From a virus: a stretch of DNA of 64,000 nt. Under the pieces are notes generated by a model, which had not been told where the DNA came from, did no database searches, and was given only the letters and a program-made list of their open reading frames with translations. Within the stretch, counting starts at the first letter, position 1, and the number at the start of each line of letters is the position of its first letter. The stretch lies in the IMG/VR virus record IMGVR_UViG_3300035670_000062, positions 49,099-113,098 of that record; one strand, given 5' to 3'. Below are positions 17,000 through 27,420 of the stretch, one piece after another. The translations under genes and the position numbers were made by a program.

Positions 17000-18145
17000 A
17001 TGGCTGTTTATAAATTATTCCCAAGTAAGGATACAACTCTATACTCAAAATACCCTGACATGAATTCAGGTATAGACCCTATTATAGAAACTTCCAACAT
17101 TAACATAGCATTAGATGCAGAGCCTCAAATATCAAGATTCTTAATCCAATTTGACCAAGATGAAATTATAAATACTATAAATACATATGCTAATAATAGT
17201 ATTTGGAATACTACTTTGAAAGTATTTATAGCAGAAGCAGAAGGATTAGTAAGTGAATCTAATTTAGAAATTTATCCTATAGCTCAAGAATGGAAAATGG
17301 GGACAGGAACTTATTTAGATGTTCCAATCACAACAAATGGAGCATGTTGGGTATCTCCTACATTTAATGGTAGTGTAGCTTGGTCATCTAGTGGAACTGA
17401 TTCAAATGGTAATCTAATAACTAGTTCATATAATTCAAGTTATACCTCACAAGGAGGGGGAAGTTGGTTTTATGAAGATAATTCAAGTAATAGTTATAAA
17501 CTTACTCAATCTTTTGACATCAAAACATATAAAGACATTAAAATAGATGTTAAAAATATTGTAGAAAATTGGTATAGTGGTTCTCTTGAAAATAATGGAT
17601 TTATAGTAAAATGGGAAGATACAATAGAATTTAACTCATCTTCCGCTATTCAACCCATCCTTCAATTCTTCAGTTCAGATACAAATACTATATATCCCCC
17701 TCAATTAGAAATAAAGTGGGATGATTATTCAAGTGTATTAAACTTAATCCCAACATCTTCTATCCTAACAGATCCCACAAACATATTAATATCAGTAACA
17801 AATAATATAGGTACATTTAAATTAGATAGTGTTAATAAATTTAGATTAAATATAGCTCCTAAATATCCAATTAAGACTTGGAGTACTGAATCTATTTTTG
17901 TATCTACTAATTATCTACCATCATCATCATTTTATGCTGTTAAAGATTTAGATACTAATGAAATGATTATTGATTTTGATGATATTTATACTAAAATAAG
18001 TTCTGATTCAAATGGTAATTTCTTTACATTATATATGAATGGCCTCCAACCAGAAAGATATTACAAAATATTAATTAAAACTATAATGGATGGTACTACA
18101 TTAATAATAGATGACAATTATTACTTTAAAATAATAAATGGATAA
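17000..18145 (+). CDS. Tail or baseplate structural protein with DNRLRE-like beta domain
   Basis: The protein has 381 aa. KLFPSKDTTLYSKYPDMNSG, followed by PQISRFLIQFD and KVFIAEAEGL, resembles the DNRLRE/CBM-like beta-sandwich found in surface and tail proteins. The C-terminal part looks like an Ig-like module (FRLNIAPKYPIKTWSTES). The ATG is exactly six bases beyond a TATTTATA box (16987-16994), so the mRNA may be leaderless. The role is probably a peripheral baseplate or adhesin protein. Confidence 0.6.
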   Translation: MAVYKLFPSKDTTLYSKYPDMNSGIDPIIETSNINIALDAEPQISRFLIQFDQDEIINTINTYANNSIWNTTLKVFIAEAEGLVSESNLEIYPIAQEWKMGTGTYLDVPITTNGACWVSPTFNGSVAWSSSGTDSNGNLITSSYNSSYTSQGGGSWFYEDNSSNSYKLTQSFDIKTYKDIKIDVKNIVENWYSGSLENNGFIVKWEDTIEFNSSSAIQPILQFFSSDTNTIYPPQLEIKWDDYSSVLNLIPTSSILTDPTNILISVTNNIGTFKLDSVNKFRLNIAPKYPIKTWSTESIFVSTNYLPSSSFYAVKDLDTNEMIIDFDDIYTKISSDSNGNFFTLYMNGLQPERYYKILIKTIMDGTTLIIDDNYYFKIING

Positions 18146-18488
18146 TATGGATGAAAGTATTAAAATGAATAAAACAGTTTTTAATAAAGTAAATTATTTA
18201 AAAACAATTGATACTTCTATAAGACAATTAGGTGTTAAAACTATTCAAGAACAAATAGAAGAACAACCAACAACAGAGGATTTTTTTAATTTATATCAAA
18301 AATTATTTTATGACATACCAGAAAGAGGAGAATTTAATTCTCATGAATTTTTAATAAAATCTAGTAGTGAATATATTAATTTTGATGAAATAGATCAACA
18401 AATATTATTATTACAAGATGAAATTTCTCAATTAAGATTAGAATTATTACAAACACAAAAAGACTTAGCAGAAGCTAAAACTCAATAA
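18138..18488 (+). CDS. Small coiled-coil tail protein
   Basis: The protein has 116 aa, acidic and mostly helical. The last 35 residues (QQILLLQDEISQLRLELLQT) are a clear coiled coil. It overlaps both the preceding and the following gene (8 bases; TAATG), so it is translated with the 2011-aa protein and may trimerise or connect it to the baseplate. No known family. Confidence 0.65.
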   Translation: MDNMDESIKMNKTVFNKVNYLKTIDTSIRQLGVKTIQEQIEEQPTTEDFFNLYQKLFYDIPERGEFNSHEFLIKSSSEYINFDEIDQQILLLQDEISQLRLELLQTQKDLAEAKTQ

Positions 18489-21400
18489 TGACTACAATAA
18501 CAAAACTTGATCCTTCTAATTTACTAATTCAAGAATATAGTTCTAATGATACTAATTTAATCAATAATTTTGATTTAGATTTTTCATTATCTCCTTCAAG
18601 TTACATTGAATTATCAATATTCAATTCAAACAATGAAATATTATTAACTAATTATAATTATAATTTATATAAAGTAATAAATGATGGTCAATCATCCCTT
18701 ACTAACAATATATCACAAATCCAAATAAACCCAGAAAATGACTTAGCTTTATATTCATATGAACAGGGTGAATTTATTACATTTTATAATTTCCTAGAAA
18801 AAAAAATAGGAGCTCCATTTGAAACATTATATATAGAAGAGATTTCATCTGACAGAACAGAAGTAAGAATAAATACTACTTCATTAGAATTAGAAACATT
18901 TCTTTCTCAATCTCAAAAATTTATAGATGAAAGAGAAAATAGTACATATTTTACTGATTTTTATTTAAATTTAGGTTCAAATATCTTATTAATATGTAAT
19001 AATATTATAATAGATAACGATTCAATCATAGTTAAACTATACGAACCTCTACCTATATCAGTTAATATAAAACGAGAATTATGGATAGTCACATCAATCA
19101 ATGAACCAGAAGTTTACTTAGTTAATTTTCCTTTTACTCCCATTGAAATACAAGATTTTACTTTTTTAAATGGTCCTAACTTTAATATTCCTATAAAAGA
19201 CCAAATAAATAATTCATCTCCTTTACAATCATATACTGATATTACATTATCTTCAATATCTTCTTCTACTAATCAATTAAATTCATTATTAACATCTCAA
19301 TCAATTGAAATAAACGTTGATTATTCTGATTTTAATGATTTTATTCATTTTAGTTCAATTGAAACTAGATTAAGAAATTTTAAAAGTAAAGTAGAATTAA
19401 TAGAAAATTATTCTTCTTCAATAAATTTAGTTCAATCTACTACTAGTTCTTTAAGTACTATAAATATACTTCAAAATAATATATCTGAAATAATTAATAC
19501 TTTTGATAATTATGAGTATTTTTTATATTATGATAGTGGTTCTACTTCTTCTTGGCCTAAGACTACAACAACTCTCCCATACGAATTAGCAAAATCAAAT
19601 TCTGTTCAATTACAAACTTGGTTTGGTAATATTGATGAGAATTCACCATACTATGGAGGAATTATATTATCAGCTTCATTTTACGATAATGAAAATAAAG
19701 ACCAATTATTAAAATCTATACCTGAATATTTAAGAGAAGATCCAAATAATAAACCATATGAACTATTCATAGATATGATAGCTCAACATTATGATAATAT
19801 ATGGTTATACACTAAAGATATTACTCAAAAATACAATAATGATAATAGATTAGATTTTGGTATATCTAAAGATGTAGTAGCAGAAGCAATTAAAGATTTT
19901 GGTATAAAAATATATCAAAATAATTTTTCAACTAATGATTTATATACTGCATTTTTGGGAATTACTCCTAGTGGTTCATTATTTCCCTTCCCAAACATAA
20001 CTCCAACTCTTCCAGCACTTACAGGAGAAGAATATATAGATTCATTTATATCTGCATCTAATGACATAATCCCTTTAGATGATGTTAATAAATCATTATA
20101 TAAAAGAATATATCATAACATCCCATACCTATTAAATTCAAAAGGAACAATAGCAGGATTACGAGCATTAATAACTACGTATGGCATCCCAGATACAATA
20201 CTTAAAATCAATGAATTTGGTGGGAAAGATAAAGTAAATGAAAACGATTGGGATTTATATTTTAATAAATTTAATTATTCATATTATACTCAAGGTAATA
20301 ATAACATTATAACGAATTGGGGAATAAATCCCCAAGCTACAATATCTTACCCTTACCCTGGCACTGTGGCTTTCAGATTTAAAGCTGGAGACATACCAAC
20401 AACTTCTTCCCAACAAGTATTATGGATGACTTCAGATTCATCTGGAACTACAATATCTAAAACTTTAATATTAGAATATACAGGTTCTGGTATGACAAGT
20501 GGATCCTATTCAGGTTCAATAGTAGATCCATACAATGAATATGGAACATTAAAATACATCATAGATCCAGATACAGTAAATGAAACTTCATGTAGTATAT
20601 ATTTACCATTTTTTAATGATGGTTGGTGGAGTGTTATGGTTAGACAAGATGGATTTGATACTGATATTGAATATCTAATCACTGAAGATGGAGATTTTAT
20701 ATTAACTGAAAATGGAGATTATGTTATAAATAATAATCACATAACTCCCCCAACATTAGGAACAGCAAGTTTATATGTAGGAAATAATATTTACAATGGT
20801 TTAGATGGAACTGGAATAGGATTTATTGCTTCATCATCATTAAATGACCCAACAATATCAGGAAGTTGGTTTACAGGTGATGTTTCATATTTTACTAATG
20901 GGTTTATATATAATTCAAATCTTATTCCTTCATTTGTAGGTGAATTACAAGAAATAAGATATTACAATATTCCCTTAGGTAATTCGAGGTTTTATGATTT
21001 CGTAATGAATCCATTGTCTATAGAAGGAAATTCTATAAACAGCTCTCCCGAACATTTAGTATTTAGAGCATCATTAGGGAGTGAATTAGATTTAATTACT
21101 ACTCAAACAGGTTCATCAATTCATCCTAAAATATCTTACACTACACCAGTAAACTCATTTACAAATAATAGCGAATATTACTTTGGTAAAGTTCCTACAT
21201 TTAATAAAAATTATGAAACATATTTCCTAGACCAATTCCCAACTGGATTAAAAAATAGAATATCAGACAAAATAAGAATAGTAAACAATAATATTCCATC
21301 AGGTAGTACTTTATCATCTATAACTAATATAAATCAAACAAAAAACCAACCATATACAAAAAATAGTAACCATTTAGAAGTAACATTTTCTCCTCAAAAT

Positions 21401-24400
21401 GAAATAAATGATGACATTACTTCACAATTAGGTTATTTTAATATTGGTGATTATATTGGTGATCCATTAAATAGATTTGATAAATTAAATTCATATACAT
21501 CATTTGATAAATTAAGAGATGGATATTTCTTAAAATATACTCAACCATATAACGTAAATGATTTTATAAGATTAATAAAATATTTTGACAATTCATTATT
21601 TAAATTAATTAAAGATTTTGTTCCTGCTAGAACTAGTTTAGCAAGTGGAGTAACTATTAAACAACATTTACTAGAAAGAAATAAATATCCTCAACCTTCA
21701 TTTACTCCTATATCTCAACTACAAGTATCTTCTTCAGTAGAAGATATAGTAATACCTAATGGAGGAACTGGAGGTGTTTTAGAAGATTTTAATTCATTAA
21801 ATACATCTCCATATGGTTTATCTTCTATGGGATTATCAAATAAATATAAATTGACTCAAAGTTGGGAAGAAACTTTACCTACTCTTTATGGAGATACAGT
21901 TAAAGTTTATACTAATCAAGATGAATTTTACGATGGAGTATTTAAAGGTTCTAATATAACAGTTACTACTCAAAGTCTTGCTCAACCATTCCCACAAAAT
22001 ATAACAGCATATGAATATAAAAGAGTTCATTATTTTGGTATAACTAAAAATGATGAAATCGAATTTGAAAATGTTTTTCTTAAAAAACAAACAACACCAA
22101 AACCAGGTGAAATTCTTTTATACCATAAATCAAGAATAGCATTAGGTAGTGACCCTACAACTTGGGGTTCTTTAGTAAGTGTAATTTATGATACTAAATA
22201 TTTAAAAATTTCTAAAACAGATTGTGATTTAAATAATATATCTGTACAATTGGGGCAAGTAAATAAATTAAAAGTCCAACAACAAAATGATAGTTATTTA
22301 GAATATGAGTTAAATCCATTAAGTGAAGAATTAACATACTATTTATTTGAAATAACCTCACCCACACAATTTACATACCTAGCCCCTGGTCAAATATTTG
22401 ATTATTATGTTTCTGCATCTTTTACTACTCCCCAAACAGGCCCAATATTTGGATTTTCATGGGATACAGTAACAGGAAATGATGCTCATTATGGTACTCC
22501 ATATTTCGATACTTCAAGTGGTTTATATACATTGGAAAATACTCCTAATACATTATTACAAGTAACAGCATCAATAGAATCAAGTGGTTCAAATGGTGCA
22601 CTTGTTTACATTGCTAAATATGTATTTGATTTAAACCAAAACCAATTCATAGGATCTCCAATATCAAATACAGTAAATATACCTGCAGGCCCTTCGGGAA
22701 TTGCAAATATGTCTGGGTCTTTAGAATATATTTTAGAAAACGAATATGTAGGTTTAGTTTACTTAAGTGCAGATACAGTTTTAAATGGTAATCTAGAAAT
22801 AAACCAATCAAGAAATAATCCAATTTTAGATGCAGCTACGTTTCCTATAACTTCAAGTTGTAAAAATGTAATATTATCACCTAACATTACATTATATAAT
22901 TATTTTAATAGTAATTTTTATCCATTACAAAATAATGTATCATTAAATTCATTAAATTCTTTTATTAATAAAGTAGATTACTCTTCAGATAGTATAACTC
23001 CAGTTAATTTAACAACTTTACAAGATAATACAGCTACCAAAGCACAAATCCCAGATTCTAATTACACTCAACTTCAAAGTATAAATCCTAGATATATAGG
23101 TACTAAAAATCAAAGTGAAAAAATTAATGAGTGGACAGATAATGAGGGTATTAATATTGGTAATTATGGAAAAACCCCATCAATTGAATCTAAATATAAT
23201 TCTTTAACTTATTGTATAAATGGAGGTGGATTACCACCTGAATATATGGATGCAATTCAACCTAAAATTCAATATTTAATTAAAGATAACGATGAAGTAA
23301 TAACTGCTAATACTAATGAAATATCAATAAGAGATGTTCAAAATATTTTTAGAACAGGTGAATACGTTAAATTAAATTATACATCAAATACAGCTCAAAA
23401 TACAGAAAACTTATATAGAATAATAAGGGGAGGATATAGAGTAGTTCCTATTATGTATAACCAAATAGGCCACTCTCCATCAGCATTTACACAATCTATA
23501 GAATTTAAAAACATTTTAGGAGGAACAGAAATAGTAAATGATTATATGGTAAAGAAAAAACCAATTGTAAACATAACTTATCCATTAGATCAATCGATAA
23601 CAGGTAATGATACTTTTTCTGATTTAAACTTTTTTGAAGTATTATCTAGTGGAAGTGATGTAACTTCTGCTATTACTACAAATTCTTTAAATTATTACGA
23701 AATATCCTCAGATATCATAAATGACCTTAATATAGAAAGTCTAACATTTTCTACATCAGTACAACTATCATATAACACAGGTCCTCAAGCAAATTGGCAA
23801 GTAGCTATAGCTAGAATAAGAGGAGGAGTAATTACAATTCAAGCATTTAGTACTACTCAATCTGTGGGATCTGGAGTAAAAACATTCACAACAACAATAA
23901 CAATACCTAAATCAGATCTTCAATTAAATGACCGTTTTCAAGTGGGTAGATATAGAGCTAATGGAAGTAATTCAAGTTCAGTAAAATTACTTACTAATAC
24001 ATCAACCTTTACTATTTCTCAAACACCACTACCTACACCACCAATATCAACAAATCCTCTTTTCTTTACACAACTATCAACACCAAACACTTTAATTATA
24101 TTAAATCAAGATTTTATATCAATATATGGAAATTCTAATATTAAACAAAGAGACATACCAAATTCTGGCTTTTTTCCAATACAAGATAATTTAGAATTTA
24201 AAGCTGGAGATGAAATTAGATTTGAAGGAGACGAAACTAAAACATACATGATACAATCTGTTATATCTTCAACTTTCACATTAATAACAACATTCCCAGC
24301 TTTATATATCACATTAAACAAACCAATTCATAATGTGGGGATAGATGTAAATGAATTTTTAATTAGAAGATTTGTTGAAGATGGAAGTTCTGTTATATTA

Positions 24401-24523
24401 GCATTAGATGGTAAATCTACACAAGGTGGTCCTTTCTATATGATACCTCAATTCATAACAGATGAATTGGATAATAAATTAGATAAACTTACTATTAATT
24501 TAGTAAGTAAAGGTTTGATATAA
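18488..24523 (+). CDS. Giant tail/baseplate adhesin-like structural protein (2011 aa)
   Basis: This is the largest gene of the window. Residues 400-600 include EYLREDPNNKPYELFIDMIA, then a GTIAGLRALITTYGIPDTIL segment and INEFGGKD, which I associate with large conserved structural proteins of T4-like phages from environmental samples. Residues about 620-830 look like a LamG/concanavalin-like lectin domain (SGMTSGSYSGSIVDPYNEYG; GELQEIRYYNIPL). Further beta modules follow. No transmembrane segment is present. It probably forms a long peripheral baseplate arm or side fibre that binds surface glycans. Translation is coupled to the coiled-coil gene upstream. Confidence 0.6.
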   Translation: MTTITKLDPSNLLIQEYSSNDTNLINNFDLDFSLSPSSYIELSIFNSNNEILLTNYNYNLYKVINDGQSSLTNNISQIQINPENDLALYSYEQGEFITFYNFLEKKIGAPFETLYIEEISSDRTEVRINTTSLELETFLSQSQKFIDERENSTYFTDFYLNLGSNILLICNNIIIDNDSIIVKLYEPLPISVNIKRELWIVTSINEPEVYLVNFPFTPIEIQDFTFLNGPNFNIPIKDQINNSSPLQSYTDITLSSISSSTNQLNSLLTSQSIEINVDYSDFNDFIHFSSIETRLRNFKSKVELIENYSSSINLVQSTTSSLSTINILQNNISEIINTFDNYEYFLYYDSGSTSSWPKTTTTLPYELAKSNSVQLQTWFGNIDENSPYYGGIILSASFYDNENKDQLLKSIPEYLREDPNNKPYELFIDMIAQHYDNIWLYTKDITQKYNNDNRLDFGISKDVVAEAIKDFGIKIYQNNFSTNDLYTAFLGITPSGSLFPFPNITPTLPALTGEEYIDSFISASNDIIPLDDVNKSLYKRIYHNIPYLLNSKGTIAGLRALITTYGIPDTILKINEFGGKDKVNENDWDLYFNKFNYSYYTQGNNNIITNWGINPQATISYPYPGTVAFRFKAGDIPTTSSQQVLWMTSDSSGTTISKTLILEYTGSGMTSGSYSGSIVDPYNEYGTLKYIIDPDTVNETSCSIYLPFFNDGWWSVMVRQDGFDTDIEYLITEDGDFILTENGDYVINNNHITPPTLGTASLYVGNNIYNGLDGTGIGFIASSSLNDPTISGSWFTGDVSYFTNGFIYNSNLIPSFVGELQEIRYYNIPLGNSRFYDFVMNPLSIEGNSINSSPEHLVFRASLGSELDLITTQTGSSIHPKISYTTPVNSFTNNSEYYFGKVPTFNKNYETYFLDQFPTGLKNRISDKIRIVNNNIPSGSTLSSITNINQTKNQPYTKNSNHLEVTFSPQNEINDDITSQLGYFNIGDYIGDPLNRFDKLNSYTSFDKLRDGYFLKYTQPYNVNDFIRLIKYFDNSLFKLIKDFVPARTSLASGVTIKQHLLERNKYPQPSFTPISQLQVSSSVEDIVIPNGGTGGVLEDFNSLNTSPYGLSSMGLSNKYKLTQSWEETLPTLYGDTVKVYTNQDEFYDGVFKGSNITVTTQSLAQPFPQNITAYEYKRVHYFGITKNDEIEFENVFLKKQTTPKPGEILLYHKSRIALGSDPTTWGSLVSVIYDTKYLKISKTDCDLNNISVQLGQVNKLKVQQQNDSYLEYELNPLSEELTYYLFEITSPTQFTYLAPGQIFDYYVSASFTTPQTGPIFGFSWDTVTGNDAHYGTPYFDTSSGLYTLENTPNTLLQVTASIESSGSNGALVYIAKYVFDLNQNQFIGSPISNTVNIPAGPSGIANMSGSLEYILENEYVGLVYLSADTVLNGNLEINQSRNNPILDAATFPITSSCKNVILSPNITLYNYFNSNFYPLQNNVSLNSLNSFINKVDYSSDSITPVNLTTLQDNTATKAQIPDSNYTQLQSINPRYIGTKNQSEKINEWTDNEGINIGNYGKTPSIESKYNSLTYCINGGGLPPEYMDAIQPKIQYLIKDNDEVITANTNEISIRDVQNIFRTGEYVKLNYTSNTAQNTENLYRIIRGGYRVVPIMYNQIGHSPSAFTQSIEFKNILGGTEIVNDYMVKKKPIVNITYPLDQSITGNDTFSDLNFFEVLSSGSDVTSAITTNSLNYYEISSDIINDLNIESLTFSTSVQLSYNTGPQANWQVAIARIRGGVITIQAFSTTQSVGSGVKTFTTTITIPKSDLQLNDRFQVGRYRANGSNSSSVKLLTNTSTFTISQTPLPTPPISTNPLFFTQLSTPNTLIILNQDFISIYGNSNIKQRDIPNSGFFPIQDNLEFKAGDEIRFEGDETKTYMIQSVISSTFTLITTFPALYITLNKPIHNVGIDVNEFLIRRFVEDGSSVILALDGKSTQGGPFYMIPQFITDELDNKLDKLTINLVSKGLI

Positions 24524-24545
24524 TGAAAAGCTTTCATATATTATA

Positions 24546-24553
24546 TATTTATA
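24546..24553 (+). promoter_or_regulatory. Late promoter box TATTTATA
   Basis: TATTTATAATAAAAT, 16 bases before the ATG at 24570. Confidence 0.6.
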
Positions 24554-24569
24554 ATAAAATTACATAAAA

Positions 24570-25235
24570 ATGGGATACTTAAACAATACAGTCCTTAGTA
24601 TAGATGCAATTCTTACTAAAAAAGGAAGAGAATTATTGGCAAAAAATGATGGTTCATTTAGAATCACTCAATTTTCATTAGCAGATGATGAAATTGATTA
24701 TACACTTTATAATCCTACACACCCATCAGGGTCTTCATTTTATGGAGAAGCATTAGAGAACATGCCTCTATTAGAAGCATTTCCTGATGAATCTCAAATA
24801 ATGAAATACAAATTAGCAACTCTACCTAGAGGAACAGCAAAACTTCCTGTTTTAGACTTAGGCTACTCAGCTATATCATTAAAACAAGGAGCTTCATTAG
24901 CTATTACACCACAAACATTAAATTATTTAGGTAATAACAACATATTTGAAACATCAGGTTATTCAGCTACTATAGCAGATGTAAGATTATTAAATACATT
25001 TAATGGGATAGGTATTAATACAACAACAGCAACAACTCAAAATACTACATCTACAACTACATTAGGAACTAACGTATCATCAACGGTTATAGGTTCTCAA
25101 ATAAATTTAAGAGCAACTACTGTAAATACATTATTTGGTTCAAATACACAATTAAATACAACTATAACATTCATTGGATTAGATAGTGGAGCAAGAATTA
25201 CTATTCCTTTAACAATAATAAAAACAACTAATTAA
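24570..25235 (+). CDS. Conserved virion structural protein
   Basis: The protein has 221 aa. It begins MGYLNNTVLSIDAILTKKGR and continues ELLAKNDGSFRITQFSLADD, a conserved opening I associate with tail-associated proteins in T4-like phages. The C-terminal 70 residues are Thr/Asn-rich beta structure. It has a TATTTATA box at 24546-24553 and is followed closely by two related structural genes. The exact place in the virion is unknown. Confidence 0.65.
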   Translation: MGYLNNTVLSIDAILTKKGRELLAKNDGSFRITQFSLADDEIDYTLYNPTHPSGSSFYGEALENMPLLEAFPDESQIMKYKLATLPRGTAKLPVLDLGYSAISLKQGASLAITPQTLNYLGNNNIFETSGYSATIADVRLLNTFNGIGINTTTATTQNTTSTTTLGTNVSSTVIGSQINLRATTVNTLFGSNTQLNTTITFIGLDSGARITIPLTIIKTTN

Positions 25236-25244
25236 AAATAAACA

Positions 25245-26255
25245 ATGGGATTCAAAAGATTAGAACCAGAAGACATAGTAGTAAGTGCTGACGCAGTACA
25301 ATCAACATTGTGGTCAACAGGACAACCTACATTAACATCATTCTTCACTTCATCAATACAAGCCTTAAGCCCATCAGGTGAATATTATTTAAGCGTATAT
25401 CAAACAGCATCAACTGAAGATAATGCAGCAGTACAATTTCAATTATTGTATGCTGATGTTTTAGGGAGTGGAAGTGAATACTATAACTCATCAATCCCAG
25501 CTAATACTCCTTCAAGTACTATATATGGTCAATATAGATCTTTAATATTAGAAGACGAAAATGCTGAATTTTATTTTGGTGATTCTAATAATATAGTAAC
25601 AGGAAGTCATTTTTGGGTAATATCAGTAGATAGAGCAAGATACAAAGAAAAATTATTTCCCTTTACTTTTAATATGACTTTATCTGGGTCTGGAGGTGAA
25701 TTACATTTAACCAATAACTCAGCTGAAACAACAACTCAGACATTTATTGGTTCAAATAGAGTGTACCAAATAGTTTCAGGTTCAAATGGTATATCTAATT
25801 CAGGAAGTGGATACTCAGTTTCAAATGGTTCTTATGGTTTATTTTTCCCAGATATTGCTACATTATTATTAAATCCTCAAGCTGTATCTGAATCAATAGG
25901 AGTAGTAGCAAACAGAACAGCTAATTTAACAAATGGTACTAATCAAGCTACAATATTCGATAGTATAAAATTAGGAGCATCATTCCAATTAAATTCAGAA
26001 GAAACTATTACAGCAGATTATATATTTGTGAGAGCAAGAAATTCAGAATTTAATTATTCAATGAATCCTTCGTATATAGCTGGTTCAACTGGAGAATTGA
26101 TTTATTCTAATTTTATTAATAATCCTCAAACATATATTACTACAGTTGGGTTATATAATGATGCTAATGAATTATTGGCAGTTGCTAAATTATCTAGACC
26201 TATAATAAAAGACTTCACAAAAGAAATTCTTTTAACTACAAAACTTAGTTTCTAA
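25245..26255 (+). CDS. Structural protein, paralogue of the next gene
   Basis: The protein has 336 aa and is beta-rich. Its last 75 residues (ARNSEFNYSMNPSYIAGSTG; YITTVGLYNDANELLAVAKL) match the end of the next protein closely, so the two genes share a C-terminal domain by duplication. SGSGGELHLTN occurs in the middle. The ITTVGLYND-ELLAVAKLS block is familiar from structural proteins of T4-like phages. It is probably a baseplate or fibre-attachment protein. Confidence 0.65.
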   Translation: MGFKRLEPEDIVVSADAVQSTLWSTGQPTLTSFFTSSIQALSPSGEYYLSVYQTASTEDNAAVQFQLLYADVLGSGSEYYNSSIPANTPSSTIYGQYRSLILEDENAEFYFGDSNNIVTGSHFWVISVDRARYKEKLFPFTFNMTLSGSGGELHLTNNSAETTTQTFIGSNRVYQIVSGSNGISNSGSGYSVSNGSYGLFFPDIATLLLNPQAVSESIGVVANRTANLTNGTNQATIFDSIKLGASFQLNSEETITADYIFVRARNSEFNYSMNPSYIAGSTGELIYSNFINNPQTYITTVGLYNDANELLAVAKLSRPIIKDFTKEILLTTKLSF

Positions 26256-26273
26256 CTCAATAATTAAACAAAA

Positions 26274-27170
26274 ATGAGTGTATTTAAACCTTTTCTATCA
26301 TCTGATATAATTCTAGTCCCCTTTGAAGTAAATAAAGAACATACTTATAGTGGATCTTCAGAATTAATCCAAGATGAAATAGAAAGATATTTAGGTGTAA
26401 ATATAAACTCAACCATTTATATATCAGGTTCAAACCAAACAGGAGTAAATACTCCATTTAGTCAAGAATTAATATATAATTCCATAAAACAATTATATTA
26501 TACTAATTTCATTAATTCTCCATCATCATCAGAAGCTTTTACTTCATCTATCCAATTAGATGGAACTATAACAGGTTCAGGTGGTACTCAACAACCAATG
26601 TATGATAATTATTTATCAAGTACTTTACTCCCATACAGAAATTTTCCTAAATCAGTAAATGATAATATTTCTATTATTTCAATTCCATCTAATATATTTG
26701 GAGAAAAAATAGAACCTAGTACAGTTACAATTAATTTTACTTCTTCTTCAATAGAATATAATATAACTGATGATGGAGAAGGAAATATGATTTATAGTGG
26801 AAGTAATGTAGGTAATATAATATATGAACATGGTTTAATAATTTTAAATATAGATAATCAAACCAATCAAGAAATAATATCATCAAATAATTTATATTTG
26901 AACTTTAAAGGTGCTATTACTATATATGAAAACCAATTTAAATGCACTATAAGAGAAAATGAATTTAATTTCTCAAATAACCCAACCTTATTATCTGGGT
27001 CTGGAGGTGATATGTATGAATTTGCTACTAAAGAATATTTCTCACCTTATATTACTACAGTTGGATTATATAATAATAACAAAGAATTAATAGCAGTAGC
27101 TAAATTGGCTCAACCTTTACCATCCCCAAACTCAACAGATATTAATATATTAATTAATTTAGATATGTAA
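26274..27170 (+). CDS. Structural protein, paralogue of the preceding gene
   Basis: The protein has 298 aa. The C-terminus (IRENEFNFSNNPTLLSGSGG; YITTVGLYNNNKELIAVAKL) is homologous to the end of the protein at 25245-26255, while the N-terminal halves differ. It therefore looks like two products of one duplicated gene with separate specific domains. It has no box of its own, and the 18-base spacing suggests one transcript. No enzyme motif is visible. Confidence 0.65.
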   Translation: MSVFKPFLSSDIILVPFEVNKEHTYSGSSELIQDEIERYLGVNINSTIYISGSNQTGVNTPFSQELIYNSIKQLYYTNFINSPSSSEAFTSSIQLDGTITGSGGTQQPMYDNYLSSTLLPYRNFPKSVNDNISIISIPSNIFGEKIEPSTVTINFTSSSIEYNITDDGEGNMIYSGSNVGNIIYEHGLIILNIDNQTNQEIISSNNLYLNFKGAITIYENQFKCTIRENEFNFSNNPTLLSGSGGDMYEFATKEYFSPYITTVGLYNNNKELIAVAKLAQPLPSPNSTDINILINLDM

Positions 27171-27230
27171 TATGGTTGAAATAATAGGTAATAATGAATA
27201 TAATTTCCATTTGCAATAAATCTAAATTTA

Positions 27231-27392
27231 ATGTTTTTTGCTACTAAGGATTCTAATAGATTATTGTCAGCAACTGACATTGACTCAACCGATGGTCAAA
27301 TAATCTGGTCATTTAACGGAACAGACGCACCAGAAAGAGGCTGGAGAGTACATAATACTCAAATAAAGGGGGGAATGGGATTTATTGGTTAA
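27231..27392 (+). CDS. Small 53-aa protein at the end of the tail module
   Basis: A short frame from ATG 27231 to TAA 27392 reads MFFATKDSNRLLSATDIDST, then DGQIIWSFNGTDAPERGWRV and an end at GGMGFIG. Composition is balanced, with Trp, Arg and Pro, less AT-driven than random frames here, which supports coding. It fills most of the 250-base gap before the next box. Function is unknown. A 15-codon frame at 27172-27219 precedes it and is probably not a gene. Confidence 0.5.
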   Translation: MFFATKDSNRLLSATDIDSTDGQIIWSFNGTDAPERGWRVHNTQIKGGMGFIG

Positions 27393-27407
27393 GTAAATAA
27401 CTCAACA

Positions 27408-27415
27408 TATTTATA
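27408..27415 (+). promoter_or_regulatory. Late promoter box, leaderless geometry
   Basis: TATTTATAATAAAATG; the ATG at 27421 begins six bases after the box. Confidence 0.65.
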
Positions 27416-27420
27416 ATAAA

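Noticed and set aside
27172-27219. Fifteen-codon frame after the structural gene
   Set aside because: Too short and without support; it begins at a chance ATG just after the previous stop.
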